This document shows, in pieces, positions 1 to 6,530 of a stretch of 41,970 bases of DNA. Location: NCBI GenBank assembly GCA_017481745.1, contig JAFUOV010000002.1:1-41970 (forward strand), read 5' to 3'. The DNA is from Bacteroidaceae bacterium. GTDB lineage: Bacteria > Bacteroidota > Bacteroidia > Bacteroidales > Barnesiellaceae_A. The notes below the pieces were generated by a model, which was not told the DNA's origin, did no database searches, and worked only from the letters and a program-made list of their open reading frames with translations. The translations under genes and the position numbers were made by a program. Position 1 is the first letter of the stretch. Each line of letters starts with the position of its first letter.

Positions 1-12
1 ACAGTAAACACA

Positions 13-124
13 TTAAGGTGGTTATAGCACCGGGGATCCACCTCTACCCATCCCGAACAGAGAAGTTAAGCCCGGTCACGCCAATGGTACTGCGCAAGTG
101 GGAGAGTAGGCAGCCGCCACTTAA
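13..124 (+). rRNA. rrf: 5S ribosomal RNA
   Basis: This is a complete 5S rRNA, the last gene of an rRNA operon whose 16S and 23S genes lie upstream of the window. The conserved core is easy to read: GGGGATCCACCTC, then CCCGAACAGAGAAGTTAAGC in the loop B/C region, and GGGAGAGTAGG near the 3' end. The ends were set by pairing TTAAGGTGG at the 5' end with CCACTTAA at the 3' end (helix I), which gives about 112 nt, normal for Bacteroidota. Each end is uncertain by a few bases. Bases 1-12 are 23S-5S spacer. Confidence 0.95.
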
Positions 125-127
125 AGA

Positions 128-167
128 AGAACCTCGACAACAAAAGTTGCCGAGGTTCTGTTTTTTT
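128..167 (+). terminator. Intrinsic terminator of the rRNA operon
   Basis: AGAACCTCGACAAC (128-141), an AAAA loop and GTTGCCGAGGTTCT (146-159) form a 14-bp stem with one A/C mismatch, followed by seven T. It lies four bases after the 5S rRNA and ends the rRNA transcript. Confidence 0.9.
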
Positions 168-173
168 GTAAAG

Positions 174-315
174 TAGAGAGTTGAGAGATTAGAGATTAGA
201 GTTTAGAGATTAGAGATTAGAGTTTAGAGTTTAGGGTTTAGAGATTATAGATTATAGTTTAAAGTGGTCGACCTTGGCTACCAAGCCTACATGGTTTATA
301 GATTATAGTTTAAAG
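174..315. repeat. 7-bp tandem repeat array, telomere-like
   Basis: From 174 to 264 the sequence falls into 13 consecutive 7-mers, all variants of (A/T)TTAGAG: mainly ATTAGAG and TTTAGAG, with one TTTAGGG at 230-236 and ATTATAG or TTTAAAG at the end. Part of it shows a 21-bp higher-order period (ATTAGAG, ATTAGAG, TTTAGAG, twice). A 30-bp insert at 265-294, holding the small hairpin CTTGG-CTA-CCAAG, is followed by a second copy of the last three 7-mers (295-315). There is no coding potential. Confidence 0.85.
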
Positions 316-329
316 AAGTTATACCGAAA

Positions 330-492
330 AGCCCCAAAGGGCGGCAAGGGCTAAAAGGGCAGCAAAGGCTACAAAGCCTCGAGGGAGGCAGAGCCCCAAA
401 TGGTAGCAAAGCCCCCAATTGGCGACAATGCTCCCAAAGGCAACAATGCCTATAAAGCCCCAAAAGTGCTACAACGCCTAAAAACGCTACAA
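330..492. repeat. Degenerate ~18-bp tandem repeat array
   Basis: About nine imperfect units of the pattern AGCCCCAAAnGGCnnCAA follow one another. Examples start at 330, 348, 392, 410, 429, 456 and 475; one is stretched to 26 bp (366-391) and one is half length (447-455). The array stops 12 bases before the stop codon of the DUF2007-like gene. In one frame it reads as hexapeptide repeats, but the divergence between units and lack of a promoter argue against a gene. With the 7-bp array it fills the whole gap between the rRNA operon and the first protein gene. Confidence 0.7.
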
Positions 493-503
493 GATGTGAG
501 TGT

Positions 504-737
504 TTATTCCTCTGTGTTTGTATTGTCTATTACTTTGATTGCGGCTTGGACGTCGCGCTCGAATACGAGTAGCCTTATTGCGCCTAATGTGGTGTGTGAT
601 ATGGGATAGATGCTTGAGAATGTTTCGTTTGTGAGCATGCAGGGGATGCCTGCATTTTCGAGGCGATCGCGCATCATTGATGCCTCTATGTCTGATGCAT
701 ATTGTCGTATTGTTACGACTTTTTCTTTATCGTACAT
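504..737 (-). CDS. DUF2007-like small protein
   Basis: This 77-residue soluble protein resembles the DUF2007 family (annotated as putative signal-transducing protein, PF09413). The typical pattern is visible: an opening like 'VVTIRQYASDIEASMMRDRLENAG', split here as VVTIRQYASDIEA then MMRDRLENAGIPC, a central hydrophobic segment AIRLLVFERDVQAA, and an acidic end. DUF2007 domains are compact ferredoxin-like folds that appear alone or fused to zinc ribbons; no reaction is established. It has its own promoter (761-792) just after the dus gene on the same strand, so it may be transcribed alone. The start at 737 fits that promoter, leaving a leader of about 20 nt. Family call from recognition only. 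Confidence 0.75.
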   Translation of the reverse strand: MYDKEKVVTIRQYASDIEASMMRDRLENAGIPCMLTNETFSSIYPISHTTLGAIRLLVFERDVQAAIKVIDNTNTEE

Positions 738-760
738 GGTAGTTGAATTTGGGTTTGTTG

Positions 761-792
761 CAAATCTATGGAATAACTGTGTTATTTCAAAA
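761..792 (-). promoter_or_regulatory. Promoter of the DUF2007-like gene
   Basis: Read on the minus strand: TTTTG (788-792), 19 nt, then TAGATTTG (761-768). This matches the Bacteroidota consensus TTTG-N19-21-TAnnTTTG. The inferred transcript start is near 757, about 20 nt ahead of the ATG at 737. Confidence 0.8.
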
Positions 793-826
793 CGAATTGT
801 GTTTATATATCGAAATGCGATGTTAA

Positions 827-845
827 ATGCTGTATTTTACAGCAT
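827..845 (-). other. Hairpin spanning the dus stop codon
   Basis: ATGCTGTA-TTT-TACAGCAT is a perfect 8-bp stem with a 3-nt loop. It contains the TAA stop codon of the dus gene (837-839). No clear T-tract follows on the minus strand (TTTAAC), so it is at best a weak terminator; it may instead protect the 3' end of the mRNA. Confidence 0.5.
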
Positions 846-1796
846 ATCTGTGTTGCAACATTCGTCTTTCCATGCATCGAACATCTTGTCTACGGCATGA
901 AAGTACTGTGCAGGCGATGACGACTTGATGATAGCTTTGCGCTCTTTGCGAGGTACGTGCGGTAGAAAATATTCCCAAATCGAATGTGCGCGGCTGAGTA
1001 GCTGTGTGTCGCCTTGCGATGTGCTTGCAAGCTCGTCGTATATTGCGTTGTGAAACTCTTGTGTGCGGTTTATGATTGATGTCGTGTCGAGCTCTATTTT
1101 GTTGGTAATGAGTGCCGAAAGATATGGACGTGCCAGCAGCCCTCGTCCCAGCATAATACCCGATAATTTGGGATATTTTGTTTGTATATTTTGTATGTCG
1201 TCGATTGTTTGTATATCGCCGTTGTATATGACAGGATGCTTGCATCGCTTGTAAAACTCGTCGAACTGCTCGGTGATGACACTACCTTTATATAGCATCT
1301 TGCCAGTGCGTGGGTGCATGGTGATGTGTTGCAGTGGTGTGTTGTTGAGTAGGTCTATGATGTTGTGCCAATCGTCGGGCGATTGCCATCCGAGTCGCAT
1401 TTTTACCGAGAATTTCATTTCGGTGAACTCTTCGGTAGCTCGCAATATTTCGCATATTTTATCGCAGTGAGGTAGTAGTCCCGAGCCTCGCCCATGAAGG
1501 GCTATTGGAGGGAATGGGCAGCCCATATTGATGTCGGCTTGTGTGTATCCTTGCGATAAAAAGAGGTGTGTCATGCGGCGTAGTTCATCGGCATTGCCGG
1601 GTAGCATTTGTGGGATAACGGGTGTGCCGATGTTGTTTTCGGGAGCAATGTCGTTCAAGTCTTTGCGCCTGAAATCTCCCTTTTCCAACCGCACGAATGG
1701 CGTGTAATATTTCTCGACACCACCCCATATTGTGTGATGCAGCTTGCGATAGGTTGCTGTTGTGAAGCCTTGTAATGGCGCAAAATGTATTTGCAT
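837..1796 (-). CDS. tRNA-dihydrouridine synthase
   Basis: A flavin enzyme that reduces specific uridines in tRNA to dihydrouridine using NADPH; cytosolic. The 319 residues have the TIM-barrel Dus layout: FAPLQGFT at 5-12 (FMN site), ADINMGCPFPP with the catalytic Cys at residue 93, VKMRLGW near 131, the TMHPRTG motif, and IYNGDI and GIMLGRGLLARP near the C-terminal part of the barrel for FMN phosphate binding. The segment after the Cys reads HGRGSGLL rather than the KGGAGSALL-type loop of DusA/B/C; I recall this from Bacteroidota Dus proteins but have not checked it. Which uridine is modified cannot be told, so no symbol is given. It follows dnaJ on the same strand but a strong terminator separates them. 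Confidence 0.93.
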   Translation of the reverse strand: MQIHFAPLQGFTTATYRKLHHTIWGGVEKYYTPFVRLEKGDFRRKDLNDIAPENNIGTPVIPQMLPGNADELRRMTHLFLSQGYTQADINMGCPFPPIALHGRGSGLLPHCDKICEILRATEEFTEMKFSVKMRLGWQSPDDWHNIIDLLNNTPLQHITMHPRTGKMLYKGSVITEQFDEFYKRCKHPVIYNGDIQTIDDIQNIQTKYPKLSGIMLGRGLLARPYLSALITNKIELDTTSIINRTQEFHNAIYDELASTSQGDTQLLSRAHSIWEYFLPHVPRKERKAIIKSSSPAQYFHAVDKMFDAWKDECCNTDML

Positions 1797-1813
1797 TGCT
1801 TGTGTGTAAATAG

Positions 1814-1855
1814 AAAAAAGGCTGTGTCGGGATGAAAATCATTTGACACAGCCTT
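1814..1855 (-). terminator. Terminator of the grpE-dnaJ operon
   Basis: On the minus strand AAGGCTGTGTC pairs with GACACAGCCTT (11 bp, 15-nt loop) and is followed by TTTTCTATTT. It begins about 12 bases after the dnaJ stop codon and separates dnaJ from dus. Confidence 0.85.
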
Positions 1856-1866
1856 GTCTGTTTTTA

Positions 1867-3057
1867 TTATGCTTCAAAAATGTTTTTCGATTGTTCCCAC
1901 ACGCGTTGTTTGGCTTCGGGAGTGGGTTTTATATCGTTCATATTGCGCATGTTCTCTATTTGTTGTTTCTCTTCTCGTGAGAGCTTTTCGGGTACGTACA
2001 CCGAAACATTTACTACCAACGAGCCCAATCCATGGCGGTTGTACATAGGCAGACCTTTGCCACGCAATCCGTAACGTTTGCCCGGTTGTGTGCCCGGCTC
2101 AATCTTTATTTTGGCAGTGCCGTCGAGCGTAGGAATTTCTACTGTTCCGCCCAATGCTGCTGTGGGGTAATCGAGCAACAAGTTGTATACTATATCGTTG
2201 CCACGACGCTCAAAGTCGGGGTGTTTCTCCTCTGAGAAGAAAAGGTACAAATCGCCATATTCACCACCGCGACGTGGTGCATTACCCTTGCCCTCTATGG
2301 GCATTTGCATACCACCTACTACGCCTGCAGGTACGTGTACGGTTGTAATCTCTTCTTTGCGCACGATGCCCTCGCCATTGCAATGGGGGCATTTGGTTGC
2401 TATTTTCTTACCTTCTCCCTCGCAGTCGGGACAAATGCTTATATATTCTTGAGCTCCGAAGAAGCCTTGTTTTACTTGTCTTACACGACCTTGCCCCTTA
2501 CAAGTGTTGCAGGTAGTGAATGAGTTGCCGTCTTTGGCACCTGTTCCGTTGCAGTGTTGGCAAGCAACGTAGCGAGTGTATTTCAACTTTTTATCGCAAC
2601 CTTTGGCAATGTCGTTGAGTGTAAGTTTTACATTCATGCGTAGGTTTCCACCCACTCGTTGTTGACGACCGCCGCCAAAACCGCTGCCGCCACCACCGAA
2701 GAAGTCGCTGAAGTCGAACCCACCTCGACCAAAACCGCCACCAAACAGGTCGTTAAGGTGCGAAAGGATATCGTCCATCGAGCCACCGTAGCTATATCCG
2801 CCACCACCGGGACCGCCTAAACCTTGGTGTCCGAATTGGTCGTAGCGCGAGCGCTTGTTGGCATCGCTCAACACATCGTATGCCTCGGCAGCCTCTTTAA
2901 ACTTCTCCTCGGCATCTTTTTTATCTTGTTCCGAGGCAGTAGCCCACTTATCGGGGTGATATTGTATAGCTTTCTTGCGATAAGCTTTTTTTATTTCGTC
3001 GGCAGTTGCTGTCTTGGCAACTCCCAGCACTTCATAATAATCTCTTTTCTCTGCCAT
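1867..3057 (-). CDS. dnaJ: Chaperone protein DnaJ
   Basis: Hsp40 co-chaperone: it delivers unfolded clients to DnaK and stimulates its ATPase; cytosolic. All parts of a class I DnaJ are present in 396 residues: a J domain at 1-75 with the HPD motif (YHPDKW), a long Gly/Phe-rich linker (about 80-135), a zinc-binding region with four CxxCxGxG motifs ([32 protein letters not shown]), and the C-terminal substrate-binding domains with VHVPAGV and [10 protein letters not shown]. The start lies 11 nt after grpE, so the two are co-transcribed. The glycine-rich linker ([18 protein letters not shown]) is normal for the family. Confidence 0.98.
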   Translation of the reverse strand: MAEKRDYYEVLGVAKTATADEIKKAYRKKAIQYHPDKWATASEQDKKDAEEKFKEAAEAYDVLSDANKRSRYDQFGHQGLGGPGGGGYSYGGSMDDILSHLNDLFGGGFGRGGFDFSDFFGGGGSGFGGGRQQRVGGNLRMNVKLTLNDIAKGCDKKLKYTRYVACQHCNGTGAKDGNSFTTCNTCKGQGRVRQVKQGFFGAQEYISICPDCEGEGKKIATKCPHCNGEGIVRKEEITTVHVPAGVVGGMQMPIEGKGNAPRRGGEYGDLYLFFSEEKHPDFERRGNDIVYNLLLDYPTAALGGTVEIPTLDGTAKIKIEPGTQPGKRYGLRGKGLPMYNRHGLGSLVVNVSVYVPEKLSREEKQQIENMRNMNDIKPTPEAKQRVWEQSKNIFEA

Positions 3058-3068
3058 GATGTGTTATA

Positions 3069-3677
3069 TTATTGGGCAACAACGACTTTGGGGAAACGAA
3101 TTACCACATCGTTGAGTGTATAGCCCTTTTGTGTACAATCTATTATTTTGCCCTTTTGTTCGGGTGCCGCAGCCGGAATTTGTGCTATCGCCTCGTGCTT
3201 GTCGGCATCAAAATCGACTCCAACAGTTTCCATTTCTTTTACACCGTTTTGCTCTAAATAGGTGTGGAACTTGTTGTAAATGAGGCTTACGCCCTCTTTG
3301 AGTGCTTCTACATCGTTGCTGCTGTCGACAGCTTGCATGGCACGCTCGATGTCGTCGATAACGGGTAGTATGGCTTTCATACAGGCCTCGCCACCGGTTT
3401 TCACCAAGTCGGCTTTTTCGCGAAGTGTACGGCGACGGTAGTTGTCAAACTCTGCCATGAGGCGCAAGTAATCGTCTTTTTGTTTTTCGATTTGCGCTTT
3501 TAAGTCGTCAATTTCGGCTGTCAGTTTGGCAGTCTCGTCCAACTCCTCTTCGGGCAGGTTTTCTTGTTCCTGAGGCTCGTTGCCTTCTACTTCTATATTG
3601 TTGTCGATGTTGCTGTCTTTTTCAACCTCTTTATTCTCAATGTTTTGAGTAGCTTCGTGCTTGTTTTTTTTGCTCAT
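3069..3677 (-). CDS. grpE: Nucleotide exchange factor GrpE
   Basis: GrpE releases ADP from DnaK and so sets the pace of the DnaK-DnaJ folding cycle. The 202-residue protein has a disordered, Glu/Asn-rich N-terminus (1-50), a long coiled coil (about 50-100, ELDETAKLTAEIDDLKAQIE), and the conserved head: RLMAEFDNYRRRT, LPVIDDIERAM and FDADKHEAIAQIP, ending in NDVVIRFPKVVVAQ. It is the first gene of grpE-dnaJ. No CIRCE element (TTAGCACTC-N9-GAGTGCTAA) is visible upstream, but two other inverted repeats are (3710-3729 and 3750-3766). Confidence 0.98.
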   Translation of the reverse strand: MSKKNKHEATQNIENKEVEKDSNIDNNIEVEGNEPQEQENLPEEELDETAKLTAEIDDLKAQIEKQKDDYLRLMAEFDNYRRRTLREKADLVKTGGEACMKAILPVIDDIERAMQAVDSSNDVEALKEGVSLIYNKFHTYLEQNGVKEMETVGVDFDADKHEAIAQIPAAAPEQKGKIIDCTQKGYTLNDVVIRFPKVVVAQ

Positions 3678-3709
3678 ATCTTTATTTCGATTTTATACAC
3701 TAAATATGG

Positions 3710-3729
3710 GTCTGCGCGATATTGCAGAC
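3710..3729. promoter_or_regulatory. Inverted repeat upstream of grpE
   Basis: GTCTGC, an 8-nt centre and GCAGAC form a perfect 6-bp palindrome about 33 bases before the grpE start codon. The position suits an operator or a 5' UTR hairpin, but no known regulator is recognised. No consensus -7 box was found for grpE, so the promoter type is open. Confidence 0.4.
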
Positions 3730-3749
3730 ATCTACATTATTAATAACAA

Positions 3750-3766
3750 AAACATTGCCAATGTTT
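3750..3766. promoter_or_regulatory. Palindrome between ispE and grpE
   Basis: AAACATTG-C-CAATGTTT is a perfect 17-bp palindrome between the ispE stop (3800) and the grpE start (3677). On the minus strand it is followed by TTG, so it could be a weak A/T-rich terminator for ispE, or an operator for grpE-dnaJ. Confidence 0.4.
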
Positions 3767-3799
3767 CATTGTGCCGTAAGGTGCTGTCATAAAGTCAGC

Positions 3800-4618
3800 C
3801 TATACGTTGCATGTTCCTAGCCAAACAAAGCAGTCGGGGAAGAGTCCTGTCGGGTCGCATAGTTCGTCGAAAATGCCAAATACCGAAGAGCCCGAGCCTG
3901 ACATGGAGGCATACGTAGCTCCCATATCGTACATGCGTTGTTTGATGGCTGCTATGCGAGGATGTGTGGGGAATATGCTTTTCTCAAAGTCATTTACAAT
4001 TTCACCTTGCCATGCATTGATGGGTGTCGCAAGTTTTTGGCATAGAGGTACATCGGGTTGTTGTGGCACAACGTGTGCATAAGCCTCGGCAGTAGATACA
4101 CCGATGGGCGGTTTTACCAACAATATATGCTTGCCTTTGAGCGAGAAGTCTATTGCGCTGAAGCAGTCGCCAATGCCGGTAGCTATGAGCGGCTTGTTGT
4201 ATATGAAGAAAGGACAATCGGCGCCCAATTTCGAAGCCATGCGAGCTAAATCGTCGTCGGTGAGCGGTAGAGAAAACATATCGCGCAGCATGCGCAGTGT
4301 GTATGCTGCATCGGCCGAGCCACCGCCCAAGCCTGCGCCAAAGGGAATAGCCTTGTGCAAGTTGATATCTACGGCAGGCAGGTCGTATTGCGATTGCAAT
4401 AATCTGTAAGCTCGCATGATAAGATTTTTCTCTATATCGCCATCAACTGCTATACCGCTGATTGTCAGCGTTGTTTTGTTGTTGCTCGAAGGCACTATTT
4501 CCAAAACATCGCACAAGTCGATGGGGTAGAACAACGTTTCTAAATTGTGATATCCATCTTCGCGGCGGCGCGTGATGTATAGTCCGATATTGATTTTGGC
4601 ATTAGGGAAAGTAACCAT
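3800..4618 (-). CDS. ispE: 4-(cytidine 5'-diphospho)-2-C-methyl-D-erythritol kinase
   Basis: Fourth enzyme of the MEP pathway: it phosphorylates CDP-methylerythritol with ATP on the way to isoprenoids. GHMP-kinase signatures are clear: PNAKINIGLYI at the N-terminus, with catalytic Lys and Asn, DGYHNLETLFYPI, and the ATP-binding loop IPFGAGLGGGSADAA, plus SMSGSGSSVFGIF near the C-terminus. I start it at 4618 (MVTFPNAK, 272 residues). A longer reading to 4651 would place the promoter -7 box (4641-4648) inside the coding region, and other IspE proteins begin just before FPNAKIN. It is divergent from dnaB. Confidence 0.95.
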   Translation of the reverse strand: MVTFPNAKINIGLYITRRREDGYHNLETLFYPIDLCDVLEIVPSSNNKTTLTISGIAVDGDIEKNLIMRAYRLLQSQYDLPAVDINLHKAIPFGAGLGGGSADAAYTLRMLRDMFSLPLTDDDLARMASKLGADCPFFIYNKPLIATGIGDCFSAIDFSLKGKHILLVKPPIGVSTAEAYAHVVPQQPDVPLCQKLATPINAWQGEIVNDFEKSIFPTHPRIAAIKQRMYDMGATYASMSGSGSSVFGIFDELCDPTGLFPDCFVWLGTCNV

Positions 4619-4640
4619 TTCTTTATGCATTAATTTCATA

Positions 4641-4671
4641 CAAAAGTACATCTATTCGTTGATACTTGCAA
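4641..4671 (-). promoter_or_regulatory. Promoter of ispE
   Basis: On the minus strand TTG (4669-4671), a 20-nt spacer and TACTTTTG (4641-4648). The inferred transcript start near 4637 rules out the ATG at 4651 and supports the ATG at 4618. A second TACTTTTG lies at 4675-4682 without a good -33 box. Confidence 0.75.
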
Positions 4672-4754
4672 CAGCAAAAGTAGTCAAATCGTGAGGTTGC
4701 TCGGCATATTCACATTGTTGGTTGAAAGAGAGTTGATAAAAAAGCTATAAACTA

Positions 4755-4786
4755 TTTGTCGCAATACGCCATTTTGTCTATTTTTG
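4755..4786 (+). promoter_or_regulatory. Promoter of dnaB
   Basis: TTTG (4755-4758), a 20-nt spacer and TATTTTTG (4779-4786) match the Bacteroidota consensus. The transcript would start near 4790, giving a leader of about 28 nt to the ATG at 4818. Confidence 0.8.
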
Positions 4787-4817
4787 TCATGCAAATAGAA
4801 CGAAAAAAGAACTGCCT

Positions 4818-6407
4818 ATGTCTCCGATGAAGCGATATAGTTCGAAGAACTACAAGAAAGAAACCAATTATATGCCCGATATGTCGGAATTGGGAAAACT
4901 ACCCCCACAAGATACCGAAATAGAAGAGGCTGTGTTGGGTGCATTGATGCTCGAAAAAGATGCTTACACACGTGTGTGTGATATGCTCAAGCCCGAGTGT
5001 TTTTATGAGCCATCCAACCAAAAGATATATCAGGCAATAGTCGATTTGGCTGCCTATCAACGCCCGATAGATATGCTCACCGTTACCGACCAATTGCGCA
5101 CCAACGGTACGCTCGACGAGGTGGGTGGCGCGTTGCGTATCAGCGAGTTGACCGGTCGTGTGGTTTCGGCATCGCACGTCGAGTACCATGCCCGCATTGT
5201 ATCGCAGAAGTATCTGGCTCGCGAGCTTATCTCCTTCTCGAGCGAAGTGCAAGCCAAGGCATTTGACGATACGCAAGATGTCGACGACTTGATGCAACTT
5301 GCCGAGGAGAAATTGTTCAGAATATCGCAAAACAACCTCAAGAAAGATGTTGTGCAGATACGCCCTGTAATCGAGCAGGCTATCAAGCAGATAGAAGAGG
5401 CAAAGAAGCGCGACAACAATATGAGTGGCTTGGCAACCGGATTTCACGATCTTGATAAGTTGACATCGGGATGGCAAAACTCCGACCTTATTATCATCGC
5501 AGCACGTCCGGCTATGGGTAAGACCGCGTTTGTGTTGTCTATGGCAAAGAATATGGCAGTCAACTACAACTCGCCGGTGGCAGTTTTCTCGCTTGAGATG
5601 TCCAACTTGCAGTTGGTCAATCGTCTTATTGTCAATACCTGTGAGATACCCGCCGACAACATCAAACGCGGTAACCTCGAAAGCTGGCAATGGGACCAAC
5701 TTCTCACCAAAGTCAATATCCTCTACGAAGCACCCCTCTATATCGACGATACTCCCAGCTTGTCGGTATTTGAGTTGCGTACCAAAGCCCGCCGATTGGT
5801 GCGTGAGCATGGTGTGAAGATAATCATCATCGACTACTTGCAGCTTATGAATGCCAGCGGTATGGAGTATGGTAGCCGTGAGCAAGAGGTGAGTACCATA
5901 TCGCGTTCGCTCAAGCAACTTGCCAAGGAGTTGAATATACCTATCATAGCGTTGTCGCAGTTGAACCGTAGTGTTGAGAGCCGCGGAACAGGTAACGATG
6001 CGACCGGCAAGCGCCCGCAACTATCAGACCTTCGTGAGTCGGGAGCCATCGAGCAAGATGCCGATATGGTATGCTTCATACACCGTCCCGAGTATTACTT
6101 GAAGACCAGCGAGGATGGAGCAAACAACGACATACGCGGATTGGCAGAGATAATCATTGCCAAGCACCGTAATGGTGCTACCGATACGGTGAAGTTGCGC
6201 TTCAGAGGCGAGTTGGCTCGATTTGAAAATTGGGACGAGAAAGACCGTATTCTCGACTCGGCATTCAATCGCAGCAGTAGCGACTCGGAGTACTCTATCG
6301 GTAGCAATACAACCTCGCAACCCATCATGGCATCCGACTCGATGAACAATATAAAGATGACACAAGAAGAGTTCTTGAGCCATCGCAACGAAGATGTGTT
6401 GGGATAG
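4818..6407 (+). CDS. dnaB: Replicative DNA helicase DnaB
   Basis: The hexameric helicase that unwinds DNA ahead of the replication fork and recruits primase. The 529 residues show the N-terminal primase-interacting domain (about 30-130, PPQDTEIEEAVLGALML), a linker, and the RecA-type motor: Walker A ARPAMGKTA with Lys235, the SLEMS motif near 258, Walker B IIIIDYLQLM with Asp339, and the LSDLRESGAIEQDAD region. No intein interrupts the Walker A region, a common insertion site in this family. A second in-frame ATG at 4872 (MPDMSELGK) is closer to the usual family start, so the first 18 residues may not be translated. The C-terminal 60 residues are low in conservation. Confidence 0.97.
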   Translation: MSPMKRYSSKNYKKETNYMPDMSELGKLPPQDTEIEEAVLGALMLEKDAYTRVCDMLKPECFYEPSNQKIYQAIVDLAAYQRPIDMLTVTDQLRTNGTLDEVGGALRISELTGRVVSASHVEYHARIVSQKYLARELISFSSEVQAKAFDDTQDVDDLMQLAEEKLFRISQNNLKKDVVQIRPVIEQAIKQIEEAKKRDNNMSGLATGFHDLDKLTSGWQNSDLIIIAARPAMGKTAFVLSMAKNMAVNYNSPVAVFSLEMSNLQLVNRLIVNTCEIPADNIKRGNLESWQWDQLLTKVNILYEAPLYIDDTPSLSVFELRTKARRLVREHGVKIIIIDYLQLMNASGMEYGSREQEVSTISRSLKQLAKELNIPIIALSQLNRSVESRGTGNDATGKRPQLSDLRESGAIEQDADMVCFIHRPEYYLKTSEDGANNDIRGLAEIIIAKHRNGATDTVKLRFRGELARFENWDEKDRILDSAFNRSSSDSEYSIGSNTTSQPIMASDSMNNIKMTQEEFLSHRNEDVLG

Positions 6408-6479
6408 AAAATGTATAGCTGTCAATGACCTATGCGCAAAAAAGTATGTGAAAAGTATAGAAAAATTAAAAATTATATA

Positions 6480-6487
6480 TACTTTTG
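6480..6487 (+). promoter_or_regulatory. Probable -7 box for glgB
   Basis: TACTTTTG fits TAnnTTTG and lies about 40 bases before the glgB ATG. The expected -33 position is A-rich without TTG, so this is a weaker call. Confidence 0.5.
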
Positions 6488-6530
6488 CATTATATGAGGG
6501 ATTTTTTCCTTACAATAAAGATTTGTAGAA

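Noticed and set aside
174..264. A true telomere or linear-replicon end
   Set aside because: The array is internal to the chromosome beside an rRNA operon, short and degenerate, and bacteria of this group have circular chromosomes.
400..609. A 69-codon open frame over the 18-bp repeat array
   Set aside because: The reading is only the repeat translated (PKGNNAYKAPK), it has no promoter or leader, and it runs antisense into the DUF2007-like gene.
4899..6020. Long minus-strand open frame (373 codons) opposite dnaB
   Set aside because: It lies wholly antisense to the conserved dnaB coding region, has no recognisable domain, and its composition is that of a mirror frame. Similar long antisense frames at 7416-8324, 11816-12775, 15263-16570, 35371-36387 and 38581-39975 were rejected for the same reason.
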